Assembly (NCBI GenBank): GCA_964350945.1
Contig: CAYGLF010000001.1
Coordinates: 186,001-250,000, forward strand
Length of the DNA stretch: 64,000 nucleotides
Source of the DNA: CAYGLF01 sp964350945
Lineage (GTDB): Bacteria; Chlamydiota; Chlamydiia; Chlamydiales; JAAZZY01
Direction: 5' to 3'
Shown here: positions 34,913 through 44,628 of the stretch, one piece after another
Layout of the letters: each line of letters begins with the position of its first letter
How positions within the stretch are numbered: position 1 is the stretch's first letter
Notes under the pieces: model-generated
The model's database searches: none
Seen by the model: the letters and a program-made list of their open reading frames with translations, nothing else
What the model was told of the DNA's origin: nothing
Translations under genes and position numbers: made by a program

Positions 34913-36330
34913 GGTTTGAGATAAAGAAGAGGCTCTTGCTCCCCCTTCTGACAAATTTTACGACAAACTTCTTTGTTATAACTAACGTGTATCAACTGAT
35001 GTAAGTATTCTCGCCTTTCTTTAATCATGGGTCTGATTTTAGCAAGGTACGGTGGAATATGGAGTAAAAATTGCCTTTCCTTCATAGAATCTAGATCATT
35101 TTCAATTCCCAAAGATGTCTGAAAATAATAAAGTAACTTGGCTTGTTCACACCCTGCTCTATCAATTCCATCTCGGCAAGTAATATTTAGTGAGTCTATT
35201 TTGAAATTTTGCAAACAAGTAATTATTATTTGTGTATAAACATGATCTATAAAAAAACGTCTTTCTGTAACTGTAAGCAGCTCTTTAGAATCAAAATAGC
35301 ATTCGTGAACTTGTTCTAAAATTTCACAAAGATCTTTCTCAAACGACTCACTTTTTAGCCAACTTTGAGGAAGGTGATAGTAACCCACTCCTATTTTACC
35401 CATTAAAAGGTCTTGGAAAGTCTGTTTAAACTTACTAGCCTGATGTTGAGATGCATATGACATCTCTTGGTAATAAAATGCACCATCTGAAGGAAGACTG
35501 ATACAGTAAAAATTGTCGTACTCAAGCTCTAAGTTCTGAATTTCTAAACTTCGAAGCCCCTCTTTCCCCCAAGTTTTTTGTTTATTAATGTAAAGGTGGA
35601 CCTTTTTCTCTTGCTTGAGAAGGGTTAGAAATCCTTTAAATTCTTCAATAATCTTTGGAGGTCTACCTGGTCCCTCCTTGGTAGGAGACCCCATTCGCAC
35701 CATTTTAAGGCGGCGAACACGGCCTTGGCGAAAAAATGCAAATGTATAGAGTAAAAACGGGTGATTATACTTGTGTGGATCAAAAAAAGATTGATTCAGA
35801 GATTCATTAAATCGCCGGACTTCTCTTTCCATCAAAAAAGTTGGCCTTGAGCGAATAATTAAAAGAGACTCATCCAGAAATGAATGCTGGGAAAAGTGCT
35901 CCTTATAATCTAGACATTTACCATCCTTTGGAGCAAGGGCGGTAAACATTTCTCTTAAAAGGTCATGTCCAAATGCAAAAAGGTGAACTCGATAGAATTT
36001 AGTTTTGCATAATTCTAATAGAAGTCTATTTAGTCTCAGATACCTATTCTTTTCGATCTCACTGGAATTCAAACGATGTAAGGTCTTTCGAAAGGCATTT
36101 AAAAAAAGGCCATGCTTTCTCTTCTCGCCTCTAGTTGAGGGGCGTAAGCATTTATGAATTTTCCGTAGGTTTCTGGCTATAAACCTTTCGTCTTTAGTAA
36201 GTTTTCTTAGTGGAACAGCTCTTAAGTCCGCAAGAATTGCCTCTCCTTGATTGCTTTGAAAGGTCTTTCTAAGCTCCTCTAAAGCAATCTGATAACGCTT
36301 ATCTCGACTTTTATGAAAGCTCAATCTCAT
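34879..36330 (-). CDS. CX5R phosphatase-like protein, paralogue 1
   Basis: I use the ATG at 36330, with AGGGGG eight bases upstream, giving 483 residues. The key feature is NITCRDGIDRAGC near residue 385, a Cys-X5-Arg loop as in protein tyrosine and phosphoinositide phosphatases, closest by eye to myotubularin (CSDGWDR) and Sac/SopB-type motifs. The elements VHLYINKQK, ISLPSDGAFYYQE and LLMGKIGVGYYHLP are shared with two paralogues nearby. There is no signal peptide. It is likely a secreted effector acting on host lipids or proteins, but this is inference. It overlaps the small lipoprotein gene tail to tail. Confidence 0.6.
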   Translation of the reverse strand: MRLSFHKSRDKRYQIALEELRKTFQSNQGEAILADLRAVPLRKLTKDERFIARNLRKIHKCLRPSTRGEKRKHGLFLNAFRKTLHRLNSSEIEKNRYLRLNRLLLELCKTKFYRVHLFAFGHDLLREMFTALAPKDGKCLDYKEHFSQHSFLDESLLIIRSRPTFLMEREVRRFNESLNQSFFDPHKYNHPFLLYTFAFFRQGRVRRLKMVRMGSPTKEGPGRPPKIIEEFKGFLTLLKQEKKVHLYINKQKTWGKEGLRSLEIQNLELEYDNFYCISLPSDGAFYYQEMSYASQHQASKFKQTFQDLLMGKIGVGYYHLPQSWLKSESFEKDLCEILEQVHECYFDSKELLTVTERRFFIDHVYTQIIITCLQNFKIDSLNITCRDGIDRAGCEQAKLLYYFQTSLGIENDLDSMKERQFLLHIPPYLAKIRPMIKERREYLHQLIHVSYNKEVCRKICQKGEQEPLLYLKPHFVKRSLEGC

Positions 36331-36424
36331 CACCAACCCCCTAAAATTTGAACATTACAAATTTCATTTTTTTTGAAAATGTCCGTTTTCAAAATTAGAG
36401 ATTTTATCTAAAAAAGGGGAACTA

Positions 36425-37975
36425 TTAAATAGCTAAGCTATTTATATTATACTCTTTATGACTTTCAGAAATTGAATCTTTTTTAATTTCTAATAATTTC
36501 CGAACAGCCGAATAACAGCGCACCAAGCGCTCTGTTTCAGGGTGACGGTGATAATTTAAGATTGCGGGCCATGAGGAAATGTAGAACATCGACCCTAAGT
36601 GAGCTGGAGAATCTGAAAGCGATTGCAATAGAATATCAAATACAGCAACTGCACTCATAGATCGATCGATCCCATAGCGACAGGTCCAATTGACAATGTC
36701 AATATTCTGCTCTTGAATAAGGTATTTCACGATATATGCATAAGCAATGTCTATAAACTGACAACGCTCAACACGCTCTAAAAAATCTTTCTCTGCAAAA
36801 TATGTGCAGTGCAAATCATCGATCAAGGTTTCTAAAAAACTCACAAAATCTGAGTCTTTAAGAAGCCGTGACGGAAAATAGAAACCCTCTTGCTTCATTA
36901 ACATACTATTTAAAAAAGTCTCTTTAAAATAGCTTGCTCTTAACAAACCTAAGTTTCCTTGTTTGTAAAAAGGACTATCAAAGGGAAGTGTTATAAAACA
37001 AAAATTTTTACGGTATTCTGACCTTCTGGAAAGTTCTTGCAGTTTTTTACTATTTTTATACTCATTTGAAAACATATTAGAAAGAGTATTTAAATTGTTA
37101 ACATAAAGATGCTTCTTTCCTTTAACTTTAAGGGTTTCTAGGTACTCTAAAAAAATGGGATCTACTGACGCACAGTAATTTTTTCCATAAACAGGGCATG
37201 ACATACGAATTAAAGAAACTGAGCGATCCGCCCATTGATAGTCAGCAATTTTACAGCGCAGTGAAGCTAAAGCTCCGTCCCAGGAAGCAAAAATGGGGGC
37301 ATGCATCTTACGGTGTATTCGGCTAAGAAAGACTCTTGGTGAACGTAATGGAAACAAATGGTTGATTGCCTTGTTCATCAGTTTCACATTTAGTTGAGAG
37401 GGGTCTAAAGATAATAATTTTTTAGGCATCAACTCCCAAAAGTGCTGGTAACCCACTTTAGTGTGATTGAGGCTAATCGAAAAATGGGCCATGCTGATTT
37501 CTTGTAAAATAGACTGGACTGTATGTTGCACTTTAGGATTCGACCATTTAGCGGCATTTTTTTCATTAAGAGCTGTTCTAAGAGTGTCTATAAAATACCT
37601 ATATCTCTCCTTGCCCGTAAAGTGTTCCTTATATTTGGGATTGTGCAGCAGATTCAAAACGCACGTTGTTTTACTAATAGACTTGAATTCATGAGAAGAA
37701 TCTGTCTGGCTGATAAATTCTTCAAGCTGATCAATCTGCCCCTGAAGCTCTAGAGGATTATATGGATAATTGTAGCGCAATTCTTCAAGAGCAAGCGCAT
37801 ACCGAACATGCAGATGATTACAAAGTTCTTTAGTATTTACTGGAGGCAAAATGACTTGCACATCTTTTTTTTGATAGGCTCCATGCTTATAAGAAGCAAA
37901 GGGGCAGCCTTCTACAAAACTAATCGAAAAAAAGGCGAGTAGGGCAATCCAAAAATGAAGCTTCCAACCGAACAT
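36425..37975 (-). CDS. CX5R phosphatase-like protein with signal peptide, paralogue 2
   Basis: The 516-residue protein begins with a hydrophobic segment (KLHFWIALLAFFSISFVEGC) that could be a signal peptide or a lipoprotein signal ending at Cys24; the other two paralogues lack it. The conserved loop is NWTCRYGIDRSMSA with Cys432 and Arg438. Shared family blocks are MSCPVYGKNY, HLYVNNL, ITLPFDSPFYKQG and GFYFPSRLL. If active, it would act outside the cytoplasm. It is preceded by AAGGA and starts after a strong hairpin that ends the previous gene. Confidence 0.6.
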   Translation of the reverse strand: MFGWKLHFWIALLAFFSISFVEGCPFASYKHGAYQKKDVQVILPPVNTKELCNHLHVRYALALEELRYNYPYNPLELQGQIDQLEEFISQTDSSHEFKSISKTTCVLNLLHNPKYKEHFTGKERYRYFIDTLRTALNEKNAAKWSNPKVQHTVQSILQEISMAHFSISLNHTKVGYQHFWELMPKKLLSLDPSQLNVKLMNKAINHLFPLRSPRVFLSRIHRKMHAPIFASWDGALASLRCKIADYQWADRSVSLIRMSCPVYGKNYCASVDPIFLEYLETLKVKGKKHLYVNNLNTLSNMFSNEYKNSKKLQELSRRSEYRKNFCFITLPFDSPFYKQGNLGLLRASYFKETFLNSMLMKQEGFYFPSRLLKDSDFVSFLETLIDDLHCTYFAEKDFLERVERCQFIDIAYAYIVKYLIQEQNIDIVNWTCRYGIDRSMSAVAVFDILLQSLSDSPAHLGSMFYISSWPAILNYHRHPETERLVRCYSAVRKLLEIKKDSISESHKEYNINSLAI

Positions 37976-38066
37976 ACTGAATCCTTAAATACAAGTAAGA
38001 AACTCAGCATAGGAAACAGTGAGATTTGCAGCAATACAAATAGATGATTGGGGTTAATTAGGATCT

Positions 38067-38102
38067 AAAAGCTAAGGATCTTAAAATAAGACCTTAGCTT
38101 TT
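38067..38102 (-). terminator. Strong bidirectional-looking hairpin after the ankyrin-like gene
   Basis: The arms AAAAGCTAAGG and CCTTAGCTTTT pair over 11 bp, and the loop itself contains a further TCTTA/TAAGA stem. On the minus strand it follows the stop at 38126 by 23 bp and is followed by a short T-run. It separates the 344-residue gene from paralogue 2. Confidence 0.6.
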
Positions 38103-38125
38103 ATAGGCTTAAAGACAAGTTACTT

Positions 38126-39160
38126 CTAAACTCTTTGACTATTAAGGCTCAGTGAATCTACTGACAATTTGATCGATTCAATATTTGAAAGATTTGCATC
38201 ATCTAACCCCTTAGGAGACATATTTTGTTCACCAGGCAAAGATTGTGAGTTAGGAGTAACCTCTAGACTCTTGAGTGTTGGATTAAAATCAGCCGCAGGC
38301 AAACTCTTACTAGATCCAACAAAACTGGCTTCATTTCGCTCACTTAAAAGAGGTTTTGACCTTACTTCCTCTTGTTTGCTCTGAGTCGAAGAGATAGAGG
38401 ATTTCTCCTCAATAAACGATAGCACTGGACATGCTTCCCATTCATACTCTTCAAGCTTAAAGCCATGCTCTTTAAAAAAAGAAACCATTTTAGCATCCCC
38501 GGCCTCAAATGCTTCTTCTAAAACCTCTTCGATGGTTTCATTAGAACCTAGTAATTGGTCCATGCTATAGCCTTGATCAAGCATGCAGTTGATCATTTCC
38601 ACGCTTTTATCTGTAAAAAAACCGACTGAAAAAAAGGAAGCTATCTCAAATTCACGAGAAGTATTTTCTAGTTTCCCAGAATTACAAAGGGCTTGAAGAA
38701 GCTCTAAATCTCTAGTTCCAACCGCAAGTTCTAAAAGAGTAATGGTAATATCTTTATCCTCACCGAAAAGGCCGCCTAAGTGAGGATAAAGTAAACCAAC
38801 CGTTTCTTTTATAAGGGCCGTCGCTGCGTCCAAAAACTGGGAAGTCTCTAGCCCTTCTTTTGAGAAAATATCTGAAATATTTGGAGCATTATCTCCCATT
38901 AAATTTTTGAAAATTGCATCAAAAAATGCAGTTGCCACTCCTTTTTTATCTTGCACAAGCTGAATGATCCCAATCACTTTATCGATGTCTTGACATAAAT
39001 CTATATGAAAGGATGTGTTAGGATTTGCCCCTTTTAGAACTAAGTCTTTAACTGCATCCATATCCAGCTGATCTAAAGCAATAGATAGCTGATTGTCTAA
39101 TGGAGCAAGGGAATGATTGCTTACGATGCTATAAGAGGGTTGAATTGATGCTACTGACAT
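38126..39160 (-). CDS. Weak ankyrin-repeat-like protein
   Basis: The 344-residue product contains helical pairs resembling ankyrin units. The clearest is ALDQLDMDAVKDLVLKGANP near residues 28-47; others, LLELAVGTRDLELLQALCNS, VEMINCMLDQGY and EAFEAGDAKMVSFFKEHG, follow the same helix-turn-helix spacing but have lost most consensus residues. The last 90 residues are Ser- and Asn-rich and probably disordered. There is no signal peptide. Ankyrin proteins are common chlamydial effectors, and its location between phosphatase-like genes fits that. AAGGAGAAG precedes the ATG. Confidence 0.55.
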   Translation of the reverse strand: MSVASIQPSYSIVSNHSLAPLDNQLSIALDQLDMDAVKDLVLKGANPNTSFHIDLCQDIDKVIGIIQLVQDKKGVATAFFDAIFKNLMGDNAPNISDIFSKEGLETSQFLDAATALIKETVGLLYPHLGGLFGEDKDITITLLELAVGTRDLELLQALCNSGKLENTSREFEIASFFSVGFFTDKSVEMINCMLDQGYSMDQLLGSNETIEEVLEEAFEAGDAKMVSFFKEHGFKLEEYEWEACPVLSFIEEKSSISSTQSKQEEVRSKPLLSERNEASFVGSSKSLPAADFNPTLKSLEVTPNSQSLPGEQNMSPKGLDDANLSNIESIKLSVDSLSLNSQRV

Positions 39161-39345
39161 TTTAACTTCTCCTTTTAACTTAATTGTAAAGATTTAGGAA
39201 ACTATAATGTCAGGTGTGGTTTAAAATCTATGCTAGATTTGCTTTTATATATGAATTTGAAGTCATGGCTGTATTCGAATTTTTAAATAGATGGGCCACT
39301 AGTTGCTGTATAAATAAAAAAGCAGCCTAAAATTTTTTGGCGTAA

Positions 39346-39369
39346 AATCCACTAGTAATTAAGTGGATT
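39346..39369 (-). terminator. Hairpin overlapping the stop codon of paralogue 3
   Basis: The arms AATCCACT and AGTGGATT pair perfectly around an eight-base loop that contains the stop codon of the minus-strand gene ending at 39359. Only four T residues follow, so it may be a weak terminator or an mRNA-end hairpin. Confidence 0.4.
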
Positions 39370-41029
39370 GCTGAGGGGCAAACTTAACCATCCTTTGTAG
39401 GGCTGGAATAGCTCTTTGGTGACGTCCCTCTTTAGGAGGTCTTCCATGGTTTAGAAGAGAAGGAGCTCCCAAAATCCATGTAAGATAATTCATTTTTTCA
39501 GGATCAAGTTTCCCTTGATAGTTTGCGATGTCAGCGTAGACAATCAAATTGACAGCTGACCCAGCAGCTCTATCAACGCCATCTTTACAAGTAATATTAG
39601 CCGCTGCAATATTTAGAGTTTCCATCACATCAGCTGTAATGAGTGTGTGTGCTAGGTTGATAAACTCTTTACGCTTTTTTTGATTAAGAGATGTAGTATT
39701 TTCAAAATATGTCTTCAAAACACCTTCTAAAATTTGACGTATTTGAACTTTCTCTTTTTCTTGCAAATATTTTTCTGGAAGGTGATAGCCTTGCTTTCCT
39801 TGCATCAAATTCTCCAAAAATTCATTAATAAAATTTTCAGAACTCTGAGTTATAGAAGGCTTTTGTTTGTAAAAGTCACTATCGTGGGGAAGACTTAGAA
39901 ATTTTAAAGTATCTTTAATGCCATCTTGCTCAGAAAACTTTAAAAGGGCTTTGCTGCGATTAGTCTCAGCAATGGCTTGAGCTTGTGAATAGGGTTTCTT
40001 AGAGTTTCTTCTTCTATCAGAGCTTAAATCAAAACTCTGGTTATTCACATAAAGATATTGCTGCTCATTGATTTTATAATGCTCAATTAATCCTCTGAAT
40101 AAAGGATCTATCTCAAGGTTATTATTGTGGCCCATAACAGGACATGCTGTTCTTAGTAGAGTAACCTTTTTGCCACCTAGAGAAATCTCTGCTAACTTTG
40201 AGCGCACGCTATACTGTGCTGGATCCCATGAAAACCAAGAAACGCTATTAGCATTTTTACTTCTACAGACACTATTAAAAACGCTTTTAATGCGGCTCCA
40301 CAAACTGCGAGTTTTCATATTCTTTTTAAAAGCTGCTACCATTTTTTTAGCATCTAAATCTGCAATAGATTCAGGGCTGTAATCTTTACCCATACAACTA
40401 ACAATAAAGTTTTTACCTATTTCTGGGTCATGCTCAGTCTCAACTGCAAAATGTGCATAACAGAGCTCTCCTACTAATTTTCTTTCCTGGTTTGTCTCTT
40501 GATTTAAACTTTTAGTTGATTTGCAAAAAGCTCTATTCACAGCTTCTCTGAGTAACTTCAAAAATTTTGGGTATTGTGATTTTCGAACTTGGGAGGGATC
40601 GGAGCTATCTAGATCGAAAATGTCACTTATTTTGCACTTTCCTACTAATTTAAGCACTGATTTTTTAAGAGCTTGCATAACAACTGCATATCTTGAGCTA
40701 CGATAACTTTGCTTTGGTTTCAATCCTTGTATCTGTCTATCATGTAAAGGAGTACTAGGAGCGCGTTCAGATAGTGCAGCTAAAGCTACGCTAGAGACTA
40801 CAGGGACAGGACTCAATCCCCTACCGCTATCACCGGAACTAGAACACAAGCTTGAAGAAGAGGTAGAACGATTCAACTCACCATTGACACTTCCGCCATA
40901 AGCACTATCTCTGGAGTCTGCACGTTTAGGACTCAACTTTGTATCAGAGGTATGCTTTTTTAAATTTTCCTCTGTTAAAACGCGAACTGGTCGATAAAAC
41001 ATCTCTTGGGATTGAATGCTTATAGTCAT
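39359..41029 (-). CDS. CX5R phosphatase-like protein, paralogue 3
   Basis: The ATG at 41029 gives 556 residues; a GTG ten codons earlier is possible. The first 110 residues are Ser-rich and low in complexity (NRSTSSSSLCSSSGDSG), like type III effector N-termini. The core carries the same blocks as paralogues 1 and 2: CPVMGHNN, QQYLYVNNQ, FLSLPHDSDFYKQ, LMQGKQGYHLP and the loop NITCKDGVDRAAGSA with Cys481 and Arg487 in this numbering. The Cys-X5-Arg loop is compatible with phosphoinositide or tyrosine phosphatase activity. There are no membrane helices. Confidence 0.6.
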   Translation of the reverse strand: MTISIQSQEMFYRPVRVLTEENLKKHTSDTKLSPKRADSRDSAYGGSVNGELNRSTSSSSLCSSSGDSGRGLSPVPVVSSVALAALSERAPSTPLHDRQIQGLKPKQSYRSSRYAVVMQALKKSVLKLVGKCKISDIFDLDSSDPSQVRKSQYPKFLKLLREAVNRAFCKSTKSLNQETNQERKLVGELCYAHFAVETEHDPEIGKNFIVSCMGKDYSPESIADLDAKKMVAAFKKNMKTRSLWSRIKSVFNSVCRSKNANSVSWFSWDPAQYSVRSKLAEISLGGKKVTLLRTACPVMGHNNNLEIDPLFRGLIEHYKINEQQYLYVNNQSFDLSSDRRRNSKKPYSQAQAIAETNRSKALLKFSEQDGIKDTLKFLSLPHDSDFYKQKPSITQSSENFINEFLENLMQGKQGYHLPEKYLQEKEKVQIRQILEGVLKTYFENTTSLNQKKRKEFINLAHTLITADVMETLNIAAANITCKDGVDRAAGSAVNLIVYADIANYQGKLDPEKMNYLTWILGAPSLLNHGRPPKEGRHQRAIPALQRMVKFAPQQST

Positions 41030-41152
41030 AGTTATATTCTCTTTATATTTCCTTAACACACTTATTATATACTATTTTACTTAATTTGTCAAGGTAATTC
41101 TTAACCCTTTTGAAGCTTGTTTGAATCTCAACCAATTAAAGTATAGTTATTT

Positions 41153-42079
41153 ATGACCAAAACACTCCTAATCAACGACCGAGCCCCTGACTTTTGGGGA
41201 ACTCATGAAATTTCCTCCACCACACAATATGCTGATTTAGAGGGCTCAAAACTCAAAATACTTACTGAAGACGAACTGGCTGACACTTTAGACTCCCTTA
41301 AGGGAAAACGAATTTTGGTCTATGTTCATGGCCTTAAAAACACTTTAGAAGATGTGCTGCTTAGCCACCAGGCTCTACATAGAAACATCTCCCCTCTTAC
41401 TATTAAAACTTCTTATTATCAAAGAATTAAGAGTGTTTTTATGTACTATGTTGCGGGGTACTCAGAAAGTGAAGCTTACCAAAACCAAAGGCCCTATGAC
41501 GTCTTTATAAATTACAGCTGGCCAAGTTACGACAATGAATTTTACTACTACAGCGCGAAAGAACACGCGAAGGTCCTCTCTCCAAGACTTGCCGATCACC
41601 TGCACAAGCTATCAGGAGTAGCACAAGAGGTCGATGTCATGGCCCATAGCTTAGGAAATTTTTTACTTTTTGAAGCTCTCTCTCACCCCAACGGAGAGGC
41701 ACTTAAATTAAAAAATATTTACTCACTAGCCGCTTCGGTCCCCAACAATAGTCTGACTCAAGGGGGATGCCACGCAAAGGCTCTAGATACTTGCCAAAAT
41801 CTTTTTGTGTTTCATTGCAAAGACGATTTCGCTTTAGATCTTCCTTTCACACTTGTAGAACCGGGAGCTCCTGCATTAGGTCTAATTGGCCCTGCCTGCC
41901 CTCAAAATCAGGATTTAAACCATAAGTTAAAAGTGGTCAACAGCGCTCCTTATATTCAAAGACACTCAGACTATTTTACCAACAAAGATTTTTTCAACAC
42001 CTTGCTGATGATCCAGAACCAAGAACTGGATTTTCAAAACTCTCACTTTCAGCTGCAACCTGCAAGCGAAACTCATTAA
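41153..42079 (+). CDS. DUF900-like alpha/beta hydrolase
   Basis: The 308-residue protein has the alpha/beta hydrolase plan. The oxyanion region is ILVYVHGLKNTLED at about residues 54-67, the motif INYSWPSYDNEFYY follows, and the nucleophile elbow is VMAHSLGN with Ser166. FVFHCKDDFALDLP would hold the acid and IQRHSDYF the catalytic His. The VHG...SWPS...AHSLGN order is that of DUF900. A lipase or esterase role is possible, on substrates unknown. No signal peptide is visible. Confidence 0.75.
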   Translation: MTKTLLINDRAPDFWGTHEISSTTQYADLEGSKLKILTEDELADTLDSLKGKRILVYVHGLKNTLEDVLLSHQALHRNISPLTIKTSYYQRIKSVFMYYVAGYSESEAYQNQRPYDVFINYSWPSYDNEFYYYSAKEHAKVLSPRLADHLHKLSGVAQEVDVMAHSLGNFLLFEALSHPNGEALKLKNIYSLAASVPNNSLTQGGCHAKALDTCQNLFVFHCKDDFALDLPFTLVEPGAPALGLIGPACPQNQDLNHKLKVVNSAPYIQRHSDYFTNKDFFNTLLMIQNQELDFQNSHFQLQPASETH

Positions 42080-42150
42080 ACCTATTTCCAAATATTTTTT
42101 GATCCGATAGAATCAAGACAACATTAATTCTCAACTTGTGGGAAGTCTCA

Positions 42151-43539
42151 ATGGGTTTGTGGCGCACTACTTTTTTTTCGATGACTATGCTTTTGTTTCC
42201 TAGCCCCCTACCGGCTTATTCACAGACTATGACCAATGCAGAAGCAAGCTTAAAAGCTTTAAGGGCTGATGAAATGCTTCTTAAGACCTCTTTAGTACCA
42301 TTCGACTTTGAAGACAGTTCGCCTGCAGTGATTGAGCCCGAACCGCCTTTAAAAGCCGAACTACAACCCACCGAACCCTCACAAAACCCTCAAGCTCAAC
42401 TAGAGCTTAAGCTTGCAGATTTAAATCAAATAGCCCCCCCTATTTTAGAACTTTCAGAAACCTCTAAAAACTGGATCCCCAAATTTGCATGGGTCGGTGA
42501 TATTAATTCAGCAGATGAACTGAAATGCGTCGCCGCATTTTTGATTGGCTCGCTATCGAATGATCCCAAAAAAGCCCCCTCACCAGGAGTTTTTGTCACC
42601 CCACAAAATCTAGCCAGAGAAACCTCTGAGCCAGTCATTACCAAAGATGCAACTCAAAACACCTCTACAATAAACACCGTGAATTTTAACTCTAAAGCTT
42701 TTGCTGAAATAAGCGCAGGCGTAGGATTTGTTTATTTCTCAGGGGTTAGAGGCGTCCCCTCACCGCGTCCAACCTTTCTCTACCCTCAAAATGCAGGAGT
42801 TAACAGCACAGCTAGTGATCAACCTGGAAATTTCCGAGGTCACCTTGAGCACAACAACCCAGCTTTGTTCACCTTTGATTTGGGATATCGGTTAACCCAA
42901 TGGGTACATTTAGCGGCGACATTTCAAACACAGCAAAATATTTATATTCGATCTAAACCTTTACAGATAACGAGCACCATTGATCCTGGAGGCACTGAAA
43001 CATTTAATCTTGCTACTGATATTTTTGAAGCTAATCTAGACAACTACTCTCTTGGCGGTAAACTTACCCTTAATTGGCCAGGAGTTGTTCGCAGAAAAAA
43101 CTGGACCACTGACTTTTATTTTGGCGGCCAACTATCTGCTGGCTGGCAAAGCTGGACTCGCGTAAACGCTATCCAAACCTACACTGTAGCTAGCACCAAC
43201 CTACCTGGTTTGTTGGAAGTTCGCAATGCTGATATTTCTTTTAAACCAACCACATTTGCGAATGTCTGCTACGGTGCTGACGCAGGCCTTTGCTTTAAAC
43301 CCTCCCATGCCAGCTCAAAACTGTCCTGGAAACTCGGTTGTAAATTAATCGTCTGGGGGGCTACTCGAGGTTTAGCAGATGTAAAAGATCAAAATGATCT
43401 CACTCGCCTAGGAACCTCAGATAATGCATCTCCAGCAACCACTGGGAATGAACCTATTCGCTCAAGTTACTTTAAGCCTCTTCGGATACAAGCTGTTTAC
43501 TCTTGGGCGCCCTACTTAAGCTTCAAATGGCAATTCTAA
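42151..43539 (+). CDS. MOMP-like outer membrane protein, paralogue A
   Basis: Using the ATG at 42151 (GGGAAG just upstream), the protein has 462 residues and a signal peptide ending near PLPAYSQ. A charged, Pro/Glu-rich stretch follows, then a beta-rich domain. Shared blocks with the next two genes are GVGFVYFSGVRG, GWQSWT and the C-terminal repeat ending in a Phe (SFKWQF), the usual BAM signal. It is likely a porin or structural outer-membrane protein of the chlamydial MOMP-like group. It begins a tandem of three paralogues on the plus strand. Confidence 0.75.
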   Translation: MGLWRTTFFSMTMLLFPSPLPAYSQTMTNAEASLKALRADEMLLKTSLVPFDFEDSSPAVIEPEPPLKAELQPTEPSQNPQAQLELKLADLNQIAPPILELSETSKNWIPKFAWVGDINSADELKCVAAFLIGSLSNDPKKAPSPGVFVTPQNLARETSEPVITKDATQNTSTINTVNFNSKAFAEISAGVGFVYFSGVRGVPSPRPTFLYPQNAGVNSTASDQPGNFRGHLEHNNPALFTFDLGYRLTQWVHLAATFQTQQNIYIRSKPLQITSTIDPGGTETFNLATDIFEANLDNYSLGGKLTLNWPGVVRRKNWTTDFYFGGQLSAGWQSWTRVNAIQTYTVASTNLPGLLEVRNADISFKPTTFANVCYGADAGLCFKPSHASSKLSWKLGCKLIVWGATRGLADVKDQNDLTRLGTSDNASPATTGNEPIRSSYFKPLRIQAVYSWAPYLSFKWQF

Positions 43540-43632
43540 TTCTTCTATATTGATAAAAAAGTTTTCAATTTAATCTTTGATCCATATAAACATGGAAAAA
43601 TCTTTTTAAGATAGAATAAGGAAGTTTAAACC

Positions 43633-44595
43633 ATGCCATCCAAAAAGCACCTCTTTCAAACCTGTTTTCTAATTTTTGCGTTGTGCCTGACACAAGCATT
43701 GCGCGCTGAAAATGAGTTCCTTGGTGAAAATGCCGTAGCCTCTTACTCAAAACGTTCTAAAAAAAAGCAACGTCGACTCAAATCACCAGGCGTCGATTCT
43801 TGGTTTCCATACTTTACACCTGTTCTATCAATAGAGGATGAAGATCTCAAAAGATTCACCCAATGCACCATCGGAGTCGGTTTTTTATACCTTTCAAAAG
43901 TCAAAGGAAATACAACTTTAAAACCCTCCCCCGCTAAAAGCATCTCCAATGCCACAGACACTAAAAAAGTAGGAGGCTTTAGCTACAATCGCACCCCTCT
44001 TTACCAGTACGAAATTGGAACTCGAATCGCAAGTTGGCTCAAACTCTCGCTAGCATTTCAGAATCAAAATAGTATTTATTTTCAGTCGCGCTTTAGTCCT
44101 ACCTACGTCCCACCAGGTGCAACTAGAGATTCTGATGTAGGCCTTCCAAAAACTCAATTCAGAGCAAACCTAAGCCTTAATAGCGTTTTTGTAAGAGCTC
44201 TTCTTGTCACCCCCTGGGCAATGGTTTTAAAAAGCTGGGCACATACAGGGTACTTAGCAATCGCAACAGGCCCATGCTGGCAAAGTTGGACAGACATTCG
44301 TCAATATGTACAATACAACAATGATGGGGTCGAGTCGACCTTTGTAAATACCCTCAAACAAAAATATGGCGCTAGTGCACTTCTACAAATTGACTGTGGT
44401 TTGCGCACACAACCAGCTTTTACAAACAACTCTCTTTCTTTTGTGGTAGGTTTGAAGTTTAATCTTTGGGGAAGGGTCCCTAATTTGGGGGATGAAAAAG
44501 ACCAAAGCAGCTGGAAACATTCATTTAAAAAACCCTACTCAGCAACTAGCCTCTATTCTTTTTCCCCTTATTTAGGTGGCCAGTGGGTCTTTTAA
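43633..44595 (+). CDS. MOMP-like outer membrane protein, paralogue B
   Basis: The 320-residue protein has a signal peptide (LFQTCFLIFALCLTQALRA, cleavage after Ala25 or so), then IGVGFLYLSKVKGNT, CWQSWTDIRQY and FNLWGRVPNLGDEKDQ, which match the corresponding blocks of paralogues A and C. It ends with YLGGQWVF, a terminal Phe as in beta-barrels. AAGGAAG precedes the ATG. It is shorter than A because the Pro/Glu-rich linker is missing. Confidence 0.75.
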   Translation: MPSKKHLFQTCFLIFALCLTQALRAENEFLGENAVASYSKRSKKKQRRLKSPGVDSWFPYFTPVLSIEDEDLKRFTQCTIGVGFLYLSKVKGNTTLKPSPAKSISNATDTKKVGGFSYNRTPLYQYEIGTRIASWLKLSLAFQNQNSIYFQSRFSPTYVPPGATRDSDVGLPKTQFRANLSLNSVFVRALLVTPWAMVLKSWAHTGYLAIATGPCWQSWTDIRQYVQYNNDGVESTFVNTLKQKYGASALLQIDCGLRTQPAFTNNSLSFVVGLKFNLWGRVPNLGDEKDQSSWKHSFKKPYSATSLYSFSPYLGGQWVF

Positions 44596-44628
44596 AATAA
44601 AACAATCATTAAAAAAAATAATCTAATA

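Noticed and set aside
36370..36393. A TTTTGAAAA/TTTTCAAAA hairpin between two phosphatase-like genes.
   Set aside because: It is low in complexity and lacks a T-run on the strand of the genes, so it is not called a terminator.
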